This document shows positions 47,130 to 55,967 of a stretch of 64,000 bases of DNA, piece after piece (within the stretch, counting starts at the first letter, position 1; the number at the start of each line of letters is the position of its first letter). Origin of the DNA: an uncultured Psychroserpens sp. (GTDB lineage: Bacteria; Bacteroidota; Bacteroidia; Flavobacteriales; Flavobacteriaceae). The stretch lies in the NCBI RefSeq assembly GCF_947492715.1, contig NZ_CANLNS010000001.1:1054001-1118000 (forward strand), read 5' to 3'. Under the pieces are notes generated by a model. It saw only the letters and a program-made list of their open reading frames with translations, did no database searches and had not been told where the DNA came from. A program made the position numbers and the translations under genes.

Positions 47130-47159
47130 TTGTTCTCTAATCTTATCAATCTATCTTTG
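47130..47159 (+). promoter_or_regulatory. Promoter of gltX
   Basis: TTG at 47130-47132 and TATCTTTG at 47152-47159 with a 19-base spacer give a full match to the Bacteroidetes housekeeping promoter. Transcription would begin near 47166, about 13 bases before the ATG. Confidence 0.75.
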
Positions 47160-47178
47160 CACTCTTAAATTTAAGATA

Positions 47179-48690
47179 ATGACCAAACCCGTTCGTGTGC
47201 GATTTGCACCTAGTCCTACAGGACCATTACATATTGGAGGCGTTAGAACAGCGCTATTTAACTACCTATTTGCGAAAAAACATAATGGTACGTTTGTACT
47301 TCGCATTGAAGATACAGATCAAAACCGTTATGTAGAAGGTGCAGAAGATTATATAGTAGAGTCTTTACATTGGTGTGGGATTCCTTTTGATGAAGGAGTT
47401 GAGAAAAATGAAAAATTTGGTCCTTACAGACAAAGCGAACGTAAGCACTTATACAAACAATATGCAGATGAATTGATTGCTAAAGGTCATGCCTACTATG
47501 CTTTTGATACATCTGAAGAATTAGATGCTCACAGAAAAGATCATGAGGCCAACGGTAAAACCTTTATCTATAACTGGCATAATAGATTAAAACTAAGTAA
47601 CTCATTAGCCCTTTCTGAAAGTGATGTTAAAGCAAGGTTAGAGGCTGGTGACGATTATGTGATTCGATTTAAATCACCTCAAGACGAAACATTACACCTC
47701 AACGATATTATTAGAGGCGCTATTAAAATCGACACCAATGTTTTAGATGACAAAGTCTTGTTTAAAAGTGATGGTATGCCAACCTATCACTTAGCTAATA
47801 TTGTTGATGATCATTTAATGGAAATCTCTCATGTGATTCGAGGCGAAGAATGGTTACCTTCTTTGGCACTTCATTATCAGCTTTACGCTGCTTTTGGTTG
47901 GGATGCTCCAGAATTTGCACATTTACCATTAATTTTAAAACCTACTGGTAAAGGAAAATTAAGTAAGCGCGATGGCGATAAATTAGGCTTTCCTGTATTT
48001 CCTTTAGAGTGGACAGACCCTAAATCTGGCGACATTTCAAAAGGCTATAGAGAAGATGGCTATTTTGCAGATGCTATGGTTAATTTTTTGGCGTTTTTAG
48101 GATGGAATCCAGGTACAGAACAAGAAATTTTTAGCTTAGACGACCTTATTAGCGCTTTCGACTTGGATCGCGTTAATAAAGCGGGAGCTCGTTTTGATCC
48201 TGATAAAATTAAGTGGTTTAATCATCACTACATGCAGGCTCAAGATAATTATAGTTTAGCTGTAGCTTTTCAAAATTCTACAGAAGCATTATCAAGTATT
48301 GATACTCAATATATCGAAATGGTCATTGCTTTAATTAAAGAGCGTGCAACTTTTGTTAGTGATTTTTGGAATTTAAGTCATTTCTTCTTTGTTGCGCCTT
48401 CAACATACGATGAAAAAGCCTCTAAAAAGGCTATAAAAGAGGGTACAGGCGATATTCTAACCAAAGTTAAGGACTTGGTTAATAGTGTTGATGATTTCAG
48501 TGTAGAAGAACTTCAAAATACAATTAAAGGATGGATAACGTCTAATGAGATTGGCTTTGGAAAAGTAATGATGCCATTGCGTCTAGCACTTGTTGGAGCT
48601 TTACAGGGTCCAGATGTGTTTGATATCATGTACATGATTGGTAAAGCAGAAACTGTGAAACGTATAGATCATTTAATCGCTACGGCATAA
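47179..48690 (+). CDS. gltX: Glutamyl-tRNA synthetase
   Basis: This 503-residue class I aminoacyl-tRNA synthetase has the HIGH-type motif APSPTGPLHIGGVRTALFNY at residues 11-30. It has EDTDQNRYVEGAE near residue 43 and the KMSKS-type motif KLSKRDGDKLG near residue 260. The all-helical anticodon-binding part follows. It charges tRNA-Glu. A separate glnS in this window suggests that Gln-tRNA is made directly, so this enzyme is probably discriminating. Full length, with a strong promoter just upstream. Confidence 0.97.
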   Translation: MTKPVRVRFAPSPTGPLHIGGVRTALFNYLFAKKHNGTFVLRIEDTDQNRYVEGAEDYIVESLHWCGIPFDEGVEKNEKFGPYRQSERKHLYKQYADELIAKGHAYYAFDTSEELDAHRKDHEANGKTFIYNWHNRLKLSNSLALSESDVKARLEAGDDYVIRFKSPQDETLHLNDIIRGAIKIDTNVLDDKVLFKSDGMPTYHLANIVDDHLMEISHVIRGEEWLPSLALHYQLYAAFGWDAPEFAHLPLILKPTGKGKLSKRDGDKLGFPVFPLEWTDPKSGDISKGYREDGYFADAMVNFLAFLGWNPGTEQEIFSLDDLISAFDLDRVNKAGARFDPDKIKWFNHHYMQAQDNYSLAVAFQNSTEALSSIDTQYIEMVIALIKERATFVSDFWNLSHFFFVAPSTYDEKASKKAIKEGTGDILTKVKDLVNSVDDFSVEELQNTIKGWITSNEIGFGKVMMPLRLALVGALQGPDVFDIMYMIGKAETVKRIDHLIATA

Positions 48691-48720
48691 GTTTAATTAA
48701 ACCTAAGAATTTTATAGAAC

Positions 48721-49404
48721 TTAAAAGGTAATCATTAAAGCAAAAGATAACATGCTTTGATTCCCTTCAAAACGGTTTGCATTACCTCCTACATTAAGAT
48801 TTTGGTCGTTGAGTTTTTTGAAGATATTTGTGAATCCATAGCTATAGGCAGCTCTTAGTTTAAAGCCTCCTATTCCTGCCGATGCGCCCACTACTCCATT
48901 TACATTAAATTGTGAAATTGGTGTAATATCTTGAGCTAATAGGTTGTCATAGCCATTAATTACAAAGTTACTCTGGTTGTCGTCTTTTAGATCTAGTTCA
49001 CTATTGTATTGTAATTGCGGACCTAAATCTATGGTAAGATTATCACTCAAAAGTTTAGCGTGAAACATGAACGCTAATTGCACAACTTTAAGTTCATATT
49101 CTATTTGTTCTTGGGTTATTGTTGCCGCCGAAGGTCTACCAGTTATTTCAAATGAGTTCTGAGAAAACTGTAAGCCATAACTTACTGTATACCATTTGTG
49201 AGGAATATCAACAGTAGCAACCATACCACCAATAAAACCATTTCCGCTTTTTGTGCTAAAGTTATCTGTTTTAATATCATACTGGGTTAATCCTCCAATA
49301 ATTCCGAAACCATTTTTAATAGCGTAGCGTTTATGTTGTGCCATAGAGACTGTAACAAAACTAACACAAAAGACTACTAATAAAATAAACTGCTTTTTTT
49401 GCAT
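48721..49404 (-). CDS. PorT-like outer-membrane beta-barrel protein
   Basis: The likely 227-residue product starts at 49404 (MQKKQFILLVVFCVSFVTVSMAQ), which gives a clean signal peptide ending in AQ. The frame is open to 49428, but a TATATTTG promoter element at 49426-49433 overlaps that longer start. The mature part has alternating beta strands with Gly and aromatic residues (GIIGGLTQYDIKT, GFKLRAAYSYGFTNIF) and ends in an aromatic residue (SFALMITF). This is typical of small outer-membrane beta-barrels of the PorT/OmpW type. Function not known. Confidence 0.75.
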   Translation of the reverse strand: MQKKQFILLVVFCVSFVTVSMAQHKRYAIKNGFGIIGGLTQYDIKTDNFSTKSGNGFIGGMVATVDIPHKWYTVSYGLQFSQNSFEITGRPSAATITQEQIEYELKVVQLAFMFHAKLLSDNLTIDLGPQLQYNSELDLKDDNQSNFVINGYDNLLAQDITPISQFNVNGVVGASAGIGGFKLRAAYSYGFTNIFKKLNDQNLNVGGNANRFEGNQSMLSFALMITF

Positions 49405-49481
49405 GAGAATAATGTGTGATTTGAGCAAATATAACTTAAATTAGTAACTCATTATTTTATCTAACCATTAAAAAAAATTAT

Positions 49482-50411
49482 ATGGAAAATTATATTTATT
49501 ACATCCCTTTTATATTTTTAGCCTTAATCATAATTATTTCGGCATTTTTCGTTGTTAAGCAACAAACGGCAGCTATTATTGAACGTTTTGGTCGGTTTGA
49601 AGCGATTCGTCAATCTGGGTTACGTTTTAAAATCCCATTAGTAGATCGCATTGCAGGAAAATTAAGTTTAAAAATTCAACAGTTAGATGTTATTATCGAA
49701 ACCAAAACTTTAGATGACGTATTTGTGCGTCTAAAAGTATCTGTGCAATATAAAGTAATCAAAGACAAGGTGTATGACGCCTTCTATAAGTTGGACTATC
49801 CACACGATCAAATCACATCATATGTATTTGATGTTGTACGTGCCGAAGTGCCAAAAATGAAATTAGATGATGTTTTTGTTCGTAAAGATGATGTAGCAAT
49901 CGCTGTAAAGTCTGAATTAAATGATGCCATGATGGAATACGGTTATGATATTATAAAAACCTTAGTAACAGATATTGATCCAGATGCACAGGTAAAAGCA
50001 GCCATGAACAGAATTAATGCCGCAGACAGAGAAAAAACGGCTGCGCAATTTGAAGGTGACGCTGCTCGTATTCTAATTGTAGAGAAAGCAAAAGCTGAAG
50101 CAGAAAGTAAGCGCTTACAAGGACAAGGTATTGCAGACCAACGTCGTGAAATTGCTCGTGGTTTAGAAGAATCTGTTGAAGTATTAAATAAAGTTGGTAT
50201 CAACTCCCAAGAGGCGTCAGCGTTAATTGTAGTAACACAGCACTATGATACATTACAATCTATAGGTCAAGAAACAAATAGTAACTTAATACTGTTACCT
50301 AATTCACCTCAAGCAGGAAGTCAAATGCTTAACGATATGGTAGCCAGCTTTACGGCAAGTAATCAAATTGGTGAAGCCATGAAAAATGCTAAAAAGAAAA
50401 AATTAGAATAG
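49482..50411 (+). CDS. SPFH/band-7 (stomatin-like) membrane protein
   Basis: This 309-residue protein has an N-terminal transmembrane helix (residues about 5-25) and then an SPFH domain (about 27-190: VKQQTAAIIERFGRFEAIRQ, SVQYKVIKDKVYDAFYKL, DVVRAEVPKMKLDDVFVRKD). A helical, Ala/Glu/Lys-rich coiled coil follows (about 195-245, AEAESKRLQGQGIADQRREI). Such proteins oligomerise on membranes and often assist proteases or organise lipid domains. No NfeD partner lies beside it. An intrinsic terminator follows. Confidence 0.92.
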   Translation: MENYIYYIPFIFLALIIIISAFFVVKQQTAAIIERFGRFEAIRQSGLRFKIPLVDRIAGKLSLKIQQLDVIIETKTLDDVFVRLKVSVQYKVIKDKVYDAFYKLDYPHDQITSYVFDVVRAEVPKMKLDDVFVRKDDVAIAVKSELNDAMMEYGYDIIKTLVTDIDPDAQVKAAMNRINAADREKTAAQFEGDAARILIVEKAKAEAESKRLQGQGIADQRREIARGLEESVEVLNKVGINSQEASALIVVTQHYDTLQSIGQETNSNLILLPNSPQAGSQMLNDMVASFTASNQIGEAMKNAKKKKLE

Positions 50412-50434
50412 ACCAATATTGATTTCTAAAACGG

Positions 50435-50466
50435 CCTGGAAACATCACTTGTTTCTGGGTTTTTTA
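50435..50466 (+). terminator. Intrinsic terminator after the SPFH gene
   Basis: CCTGGAAAC (50435-50443) pairs with GTTTCTGGG (50451-50459), with two G-U pairs, and is followed by a T-run. It lies between the convergent SPFH gene and the minus-strand gene at 50467. Confidence 0.8.
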
Positions 50467-50967
50467 TTAGATTTTAATCTTTTTGGAGTTTTTCTTTTTC
50501 TTTTCTGGCTCTTTAGTTTCTTTTCCTTTCCAAGGAAATGTTAGTGCTGTACTAGCGAAGCTTGTCCCAAAATTCACATTGGCATGATACACTTGACTCA
50601 CAGCATCTTTTACTTGGTGATCTGATAATTCTTTCAGTGGATGAATAAAAACAGCCCATAAAATACCTTCCGAAACAGCATACTTTACATCTAAAGCCGT
50701 ATGAAAATTTGCTACTAGAGCAGCTTTAAGCAAGTCGTCATCAAGTACATTTGCATCTGCTATTGGCGAAATAATACGCATCCTATTGTGGTTGGTATCC
50801 GTAAATGACACCAACTGAACATCTTTGACAAAAAACTGCCAAGCTCCTTTATTACCTTGAATTGAATCACTAACAGAAGTATAAATGTCGTTGAGTTTGT
50901 CGTTATTCATGTCTTGCGAAAATGTAAGAAATGGCAAAACAAATACAATATAGAATGCTTTTTTCAT
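50467..50967 (-). CDS. Secreted hypothetical protein
   Basis: This 166-residue protein has a cleavable signal peptide (MKKAFYIVFVLPFLTFSQ). The mature part carries GAWQFFVKDVQLVSFTDTNH and a WAVFIHPLKELSD segment, and ends in a strongly basic Lys-rich tail. I do not recognise the family. It stands alone, converging with the SPFH gene across a terminator. The basic tail could bind nucleic acid or an acidic surface polymer; that is only a suggestion. Confidence 0.65.
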   Translation of the reverse strand: MKKAFYIVFVLPFLTFSQDMNNDKLNDIYTSVSDSIQGNKGAWQFFVKDVQLVSFTDTNHNRMRIISPIADANVLDDDLLKAALVANFHTALDVKYAVSEGILWAVFIHPLKELSDHQVKDAVSQVYHANVNFGTSFASTALTFPWKGKETKEPEKKKKNSKKIKI

Positions 50968-51028
50968 GACCTTGTGTTTTGTACTTCAGTCGAAAAAACC
51001 ACCATATACAAACACAATAGTCTATAAT

Positions 51029-52186
51029 TTATGAAAAGGGATGGCGCTCATCCCATTCTCTAACCGGATTAGCATACTTAACTACAAGTTTCAAAACAGT
51101 GTTTGCAATGACGTTATTGGTGTGTTTTAAGTATATATGCATTGGATATGGCTTTGCTCCTATTGAACTCTTAATTTCCATTGCAGTTCTAGCAAAAACA
51201 ACCTCTTTATATTGATGCTGGATACCAAAAAAAGCCATATCAAAGAGCATATTCAGATACATTTGGTGCTGATGCTGAAGCTCTTGCTTATAGCCTAAGA
51301 AATAGGTTTCAAGTTTATCGTGATTTAAAATTAATGTATAAAACCCAACGAGCTGATCCCCTATAAAATAACCGAACAATTTGAAACGTTCTTTAAGCTG
51401 AAATTTTAAACTATAAAAATGGTCGCTATGGAGTTTAAACGAATTAACCCCAGCATTATCTGATACATTTTGGTACAACTGGTAGAGCTCATTTGAAACC
51501 ACCCTAACCTCATCAAGGCCTAGTTCCCTACATTGAATGCCTTTACTTTTCTTTCGCGCAGTTTTATAGCGTCTGCGGTATTTTTTATTGAAAGAATTGA
51601 TATAATCTTCAGGTGATTTCCAGTCTGGTCTCACCGTAAAAATCATATTTGGTTGCACCTGAGCTTTATATAGTTTTTGCCTTCTGAAAAATAACTCGCT
51701 TTTATGAATCGGGTCATCCTCAAAAAAATCTTTGAAACCAATGATTCTTATCTTCTTATCAAATGTTTGCCTAATTGTTTTTGTTAGGGCATCGATACCT
51801 TCTGAAATGGTGTTTAAAAACTCATCTTGTGTTATAGCTTCGGCATTAAAGTACATGCCATGTTGACCTGTATGCATAAGGTTCCCTATAATGAGTGCAT
51901 TACCTTTTACAATTTTTGAAATAAGCACCTTTCCGCAGCGTTTAAAAAACTGATTGGACGTTTTTCTAAACACGTCATCCAAATACATTTCAACACGCTG
52001 TATCGTGGTAATACCAACTAATCTTTCCGAAGAAAAAACACCAAGAAAGTAGGTTGAAATATTTGTTGGACTAGAACCCTCTAAAGCCTTTAAAAAAGGT
52101 GTTTTTAAGAAAACGTCTTCAACAGGAAGTTTATCCCAAGTCTCAGGTAGGTCGGCAACCGAATGGTATAATTTAAAGTCTATCAA
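51029..52186 (-). CDS. FemAB/GNAT-like acyltransferase-fold protein
   Basis: This 385-residue protein appears to contain two halves of the GNAT-like fold seen in FemAB-type proteins. The second half (about 195-385) begins YINSFNKKYRRRYKTA and includes LFGYFIGDQLVGFYTLILNH near residue 275 and EVVFARTAMEIKSSIGAKPY near residue 335. Related proteins transfer aminoacyl or acyl groups to cell-wall or lipid targets. No signal peptide is visible, so it should act in the cytoplasm. The substrate is unknown. Confidence 0.7.
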   Translation of the reverse strand: MIDFKLYHSVADLPETWDKLPVEDVFLKTPFLKALEGSSPTNISTYFLGVFSSERLVGITTIQRVEMYLDDVFRKTSNQFFKRCGKVLISKIVKGNALIIGNLMHTGQHGMYFNAEAITQDEFLNTISEGIDALTKTIRQTFDKKIRIIGFKDFFEDDPIHKSELFFRRQKLYKAQVQPNMIFTVRPDWKSPEDYINSFNKKYRRRYKTARKKSKGIQCRELGLDEVRVVSNELYQLYQNVSDNAGVNSFKLHSDHFYSLKFQLKERFKLFGYFIGDQLVGFYTLILNHDKLETYFLGYKQELQHQHQMYLNMLFDMAFFGIQHQYKEVVFARTAMEIKSSIGAKPYPMHIYLKHTNNVIANTVLKLVVKYANPVREWDERHPFS

Positions 52187-52190
52187 TGCG

Positions 52191-52226
52191 AAAAAGAAAG
52201 GCTGAAAATTACAATTCTCAGCCTTT
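52191..52226 (-). terminator. Intrinsic terminator after the DUF1761 gene
   Basis: AAAGGCTGA (52197-52205) and TCAGCCTTT (52218-52226) form a hairpin. Read on the minus strand, a T-rich run follows. Confidence 0.85.
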
Positions 52227-52252
52227 AAAAGTGTTAATTCTTTATAAAAATT

Positions 52253-52744
52253 TTAATTCCATCCACAAAGTATTGCTCCCATTACAGCTAGTGTTACAAT
52301 CCAGTATCCTGCATTAATAAAAATATACTTTGCGCTTTTGCGTTCAAATAATGCGATCGTTCCAATAATTGGTAAGGCACCAAAAACTCCAAAAATAGTC
52401 CCATGAAGCGCGCCATGTTTGAATGTTCTAAAAGCATTTCCGTAATCTCCCATAAACGTCTCATAAGACGCTTTTGCGTTTTCTGGTTCTCCACCAACCA
52501 TGCCTAAGGCTCCCCATTGGTGGTTGGTAAATTGCATGAGTAAGACTGCTAACAGCGCTGCAAAAACCAATGATAAGCCAAAAATAATGGCCATATTAGC
52601 ACCTTTCATTTTCTCTTCAGTCATTTCTGCTGCACGCATCCATGCTGTTCCAAAAACTTTAGGGTTGTACCAAATAGCTCCAATAACTAAAGCTGCAACA
52701 GCAGCAACAGGTATTGCTAAAGGGGTAATAGGTAATGTATCCAT
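52253..52744 (-). CDS. DUF1761 membrane protein
   Basis: This 163-residue protein has four transmembrane helices and matches the DUF1761 pattern. Near the N-terminus it reads PVAAVAALVIGAIWYNPKVF, followed by GTAWMRAAEMTEEKM, then a GALHGTIFGVFGALPIIGT segment. The W[YF]xPxxFGxxWM signature is typical. No function is known for the family. It stands as a single gene between two intrinsic terminators (52191-52226 and 52781-52811). Confidence 0.87.
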   Translation of the reverse strand: MDTLPITPLAIPVAAVAALVIGAIWYNPKVFGTAWMRAAEMTEEKMKGANMAIIFGLSLVFAALLAVLLMQFTNHQWGALGMVGGEPENAKASYETFMGDYGNAFRTFKHGALHGTIFGVFGALPIIGTIALFERKSAKYIFINAGYWIVTLAVMGAILCGWN

Positions 52745-52780
52745 AATCTTTAAATTTTTTAGTTAGTACGTTTAAATGTA

Positions 52781-52811
52781 CAAAAAAACCTCAAAGAGAA
52801 ATCCTTTGAGG
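52781..52811 (-). terminator. Intrinsic terminator after glnS
   Basis: CCTCAAAG (52789-52796) and CTTTGAGG (52804-52811) form a stem with a short loop. On the minus strand a run of seven T follows immediately. Confidence 0.92.
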
Positions 52812-52836
52812 CTGTTAAAACTATCGGTCTTAGTAT

Positions 52837-54843
52837 TTATAAAGCGCTAGCTTCATTAACTAAAAGTTCATTTTTATCCTCTAGAGCTTTTGCAATAAAG
52901 CTGTTGATATCATCATTACGCTGCAGGCCATTTTTAAGTAATACGCCCAAGGCAATCATGGTTGCAATACGCGTTCCTACTTTTTTAGTAGCAGTATTGA
53001 ATAAAGGTTGTAGGTCATCATAACTTACTTCTTCAGCAAGTTTTAAAATTTCAGCTTTCGACTTTTCTTGCTTCGCTTCAGGAAGATTGGTGTACTTTTT
53101 TCCTAGCTGTTTAATCACTTCAATTGCAGGACGTTGCTTTTGCTGTTGTGGTTTATTATGGTTTTGGTTTTGTTGAGGCTTTGGTTTTTGTTTTGCCCAA
53201 GAGTCTCTTAATCCTACCGTTTTATTAAACACTAAATGTTCTGGTGTACTATCATCATCAACATTAAAATAACCAAGACGTTGGAATTGAAAACGATCGC
53301 CAATAGACACATCTGCCAAACTTGGCTCTACAAAGGCTTCTATAGTTTTTAAAGAATTAGGATTGATAAACTCCATAAAATCTCTGTCTTGATGACTGTC
53401 TGGAGCTTCATCCATAAATAAACGATCATACTCTCTAACCTCAGCTTTTATAGCGTGTTTTATAGAGACCCAATGTAGTGTGCCTTTAACCTTCTTTTCG
53501 GTATCTGTTGAATAGGTACAGTGTATTTCGGTGATGTTGCCATTAGCATCTTTTACGACATGTTCTCCTTTGATTATGTAAGCGTTTTTTAGACGAACCT
53601 CACTCCCCAATTTAAGTCTAAAGAACTTATTGCTTGCCTCTTCTTTAAAATCGGCACGTTCAATATAAAGTTCTCTTGTAAAAGGCACTTGTCGCGACCC
53701 AGCGGTTTCGTCTCCTGGGTTATTTTCAGCTTCTAGCCATTCTTCTTTTCCTTCAGGGTAGTTTGTAACAATAAGTTTTATAGGGTCTAAAACAGCCATA
53801 ACTCGAGGCGCCGACTTATTTAAGTCCTCACGAATGCAGAACTCTAATAATGATACGTCGATAACGTTTTCTCGTTTAGCCACACCAACACGTTCAATGA
53901 AATGTCTAATAGCGTTTGGTGTGTATCCGCGACGTCTTAATCCAGAAATTGTAGGCATTCTTGGGTCATCCCAACCTGAGACAATGCCTTGCTCTACCAA
54001 CTTAAGTAATTTACGTTTACTCATAATGGTAAAACTTAAGTTTAATCGCGCAAACTCTCGTTGTTTAGGAAGCATCGGAAGTTCTTTTGACGCATAACCA
54101 TATACGTGTTCCTTAAACCAGTTATACAGTTCTCTATGCGGCTTAAATTCAAGCGAACATAAAGAGTGTGATATTTGTTCGATATAATCGCTTTCTCCAT
54201 GAGTCCAATCGTACATAGGATAAATACACCAATCATTTCCTGTTCTGTGATGGTGTTTTTTTAAAATACGATACATCAATGGGTCGCGCATCAACATGTT
54301 TGGGTGTTGCATATCTATCTTAGCTCGGAGAATGTGTTCGCCTTCTTCGAACTCGCCGTTTTTCATTCGCTCAAATAAATCGAGATTATCTTCAACACTT
54401 CTATTGCGATAAGGCCCATCAACACCTGGTTGGGTTGGAGTTCCTTTTTGTTCTGCCATAGCTTCGCTGGTTTGAGAATCTACATAGGCTTTCCCATCTT
54501 TAATGAGTTGAACAGCCCATTCATAAAGTGTTTGAAAATAATCTGAAGAATACAATTCGTTAGCCCATTCGTAGCCTAACCAAGCAATGTCTCTCTTGAT
54601 AGCGTCCACATATTCCTGTTCTTCTTTTGCTGGATTTGTATCGTCGAAACGAAGGTTAACTGGGGCTTTATATTTTTCACCTAAACCAAAACTAATTCCA
54701 ATAGCTTTAGTGTGACCAATATGAAGATATCCATTAGGCTCTGGTGGAAAGCGAAAGCGAAGTTTATCTTTTGACAATCCGTTTTGTATATCTTCTTCAA
54801 TGATGTGCTCTATAAAATTGAGCGATTTTGTTTCTTCAGACAT
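52837..54843 (-). CDS. glnS: Glutaminyl-tRNA synthetase with an extra C-terminal domain
   Basis: The 668-residue product starts at 54843 (MSEETKSLNFIEHIIEED). The frame extends to 54909, but a TAACTTTG promoter element at 54861-54868 and a terminator hairpin lie within that extension. The synthetase has RFPPEPNGYLHIGHTKAIG (HIGH motif) near residue 30, GTPTQPGVDGPYRNRS near residue 130, and FTIMSKRKLLKLV (KMSKS motif) near residue 265. After the core (to about 555) come a Gln/Lys/Pro-rich linker and a helical domain of about 90 residues, absent from the E. coli enzyme. The tail may aid tRNA binding, as such appendages do in some GlnRS. Confidence 0.96.
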   Translation of the reverse strand: MSEETKSLNFIEHIIEEDIQNGLSKDKLRFRFPPEPNGYLHIGHTKAIGISFGLGEKYKAPVNLRFDDTNPAKEEQEYVDAIKRDIAWLGYEWANELYSSDYFQTLYEWAVQLIKDGKAYVDSQTSEAMAEQKGTPTQPGVDGPYRNRSVEDNLDLFERMKNGEFEEGEHILRAKIDMQHPNMLMRDPLMYRILKKHHHRTGNDWCIYPMYDWTHGESDYIEQISHSLCSLEFKPHRELYNWFKEHVYGYASKELPMLPKQREFARLNLSFTIMSKRKLLKLVEQGIVSGWDDPRMPTISGLRRRGYTPNAIRHFIERVGVAKRENVIDVSLLEFCIREDLNKSAPRVMAVLDPIKLIVTNYPEGKEEWLEAENNPGDETAGSRQVPFTRELYIERADFKEEASNKFFRLKLGSEVRLKNAYIIKGEHVVKDANGNITEIHCTYSTDTEKKVKGTLHWVSIKHAIKAEVREYDRLFMDEAPDSHQDRDFMEFINPNSLKTIEAFVEPSLADVSIGDRFQFQRLGYFNVDDDSTPEHLVFNKTVGLRDSWAKQKPKPQQNQNHNKPQQQKQRPAIEVIKQLGKKYTNLPEAKQEKSKAEILKLAEEVSYDDLQPLFNTATKKVGTRIATMIALGVLLKNGLQRNDDINSFIAKALEDKNELLVNEASAL

Positions 54844-54860
54844 GCTTTTAAAATAATAGG

Positions 54861-54868
54861 CAAAGTTA
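54861..54868 (-). promoter_or_regulatory. -7 promoter element of glnS
   Basis: TAACTTTG on the minus strand matches TAnnTTTG and lies about 18 bases before the chosen ATG at 54843. No well-placed TTG is visible at -33. Confidence 0.5.
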
Positions 54869-54892
54869 TAGAAATTAAGTGAGATATGTATA

Positions 54893-54930
54893 TAAAAAAC
54901 CCGTTCCAAATCATGAGATTGAAAGGGTTT
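54893..54930 (-). terminator. Likely terminator between the lipoprotein gene and glnS
   Basis: On the minus strand AAACCC and GGGTTT pair, with a further AATC / GATT pairing inside, and T-residues follow. It separates the lipoprotein gene at 55041 from the glnS promoter. Confidence 0.6.
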
Positions 54931-55040
54931 GAAAAAGAAAGTTTCATTTATTTTAATACGTGAGGAAGCGGTTTTCTGTTGCGTATTTTCCGCCAGTTAA
55001 AAATTAACTTTTTTGTATTATCATTTTTTTAGCTTTTTGG

Positions 55041-55661
55041 TTACTGCGTTAGTATATCATATTCCGTTATTTCTAACTCGGTCATCCAATGAATAGAATC
55101 TGCTGGCGCAGCATTAATCGTAAAATAATAAAAACTTTCTGCCCATTGTTGACTAAACCCGATATTCATATAATAATTAATATATGGTAAATGATTGGCG
55201 TGACCCACAGGAAAATCTGTGGCCTCTGTACCACTACCATCAGACCATGAATGTACACCAATCATGGTGTTTACACCTTTTGTACGCTGAATACCAGCCA
55301 AGAAAAAATCTACACCACCTGAAGCTATTAGACCATTGTCCATTAAACGAATATTCATTCCTTTTTGATGTACTTTTAAAGATAATTGCAAATTAATTGT
55401 GTCATCGGATGAACCGTCACAATTTTTAATTTGTATTCTATCAACATTAGGAAATTCAGCTTCTAAATTATTGAAATCGTCTAAAGACGAACTCCCAATA
55501 GTGCCATCCATTTCTATGGTTGTATCATTATCTAAAACTTTAAAAATACCGAATTGTCTTTGTTCGATTTGGTTTGTATTGCCATCATCATCACTACTAC
55601 AACTAACTAAAACTGTTGTAAATAAAATTGTAATCACTCTTAGAATCTTCATTTTGTTCAT
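55041..55661 (-). CDS. Hypothetical lipoprotein
   Basis: This 206-residue protein has a lipoprotein signal peptide (VITILFTTVLVSC, Cys21) followed by the Ser-Asp-rich SSDDDGN tether common in Bacteroidetes surface lipoproteins. The mature part reads RQFGIFKVLDNDTTIEMDGT, then NLQLSLKVHQKGMNIRL and PVGHANHLPYINYYMNIG. No domain is recognised. The Asp-rich tether after the cysteine fits the surface-export signal known for flavobacterial lipoproteins. Met4 is an alternative start. Confidence 0.7.
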   Translation of the reverse strand: MNKMKILRVITILFTTVLVSCSSDDDGNTNQIEQRQFGIFKVLDNDTTIEMDGTIGSSSLDDFNNLEAEFPNVDRIQIKNCDGSSDDTINLQLSLKVHQKGMNIRLMDNGLIASGGVDFFLAGIQRTKGVNTMIGVHSWSDGSGTEATDFPVGHANHLPYINYYMNIGFSQQWAESFYYFTINAAPADSIHWMTELEITEYDILTQ

Positions 55662-55967
55662 TTATCTAAATTTTAAAATTAATATGATTTTAAACCAAAA
55701 AAGCATATACATCTGTAACACCCTTAAGGTGATTACTGAAGTATATGCTTTTCACATAAAACTTTCCTAAATCATAATTCCAATGTCTTCTTCAGTGGTG
55801 AATTACGATCTATTTTAAAAAAGTTCTTATTAATATAACAAGTGGAGGTTTTAAAACCCTACAAAAAAACAATACAAATTAATGGTTGTATCACTAAATT
55901 GAAGTTTCCCACATGCTTTAAAATATTACTAATGTACTCTAAACTGTTTCCTGAGTTCCCTTTTGCA
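55662..55967. other. Intergenic region between two lipoprotein genes (306 bases)
   Basis: No credible gene is visible on either strand. The region holds the long hairpin at 55699-55752 and otherwise AT-rich sequence with no further structure that I can support. It should also contain the promoter of the minus-strand gene ending at 55041. Confidence 0.5.
55699..55752. repeat. Long interrupted hairpin, possibly a terminator
   Basis: AAAAGCATATAC (55699-55710) and GTATATGCTTTT (55741-55752) are a perfect 12-base inverted repeat. Between them GTAA-CACC and GGTG-A-TTAC can pair around CTTAA, extending the stem. With A/T-rich ends it may act as a terminator or RNA-stabilising element for the gene at 55968-56840. 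Confidence 0.55.

Noticed and set aside
48691-48702. Palindrome GTTTAATTAAAC between gltX and the convergent beta-barrel gene
   Set aside because: It is short and AT-rich and has no T-run, so neither a terminator nor an operator can be supported.
54844-54909. Longer N-terminus for glnS
   Set aside because: The extension covers a -7 promoter element and part of a terminator hairpin, and the residues do not match GlnRS N-termini.
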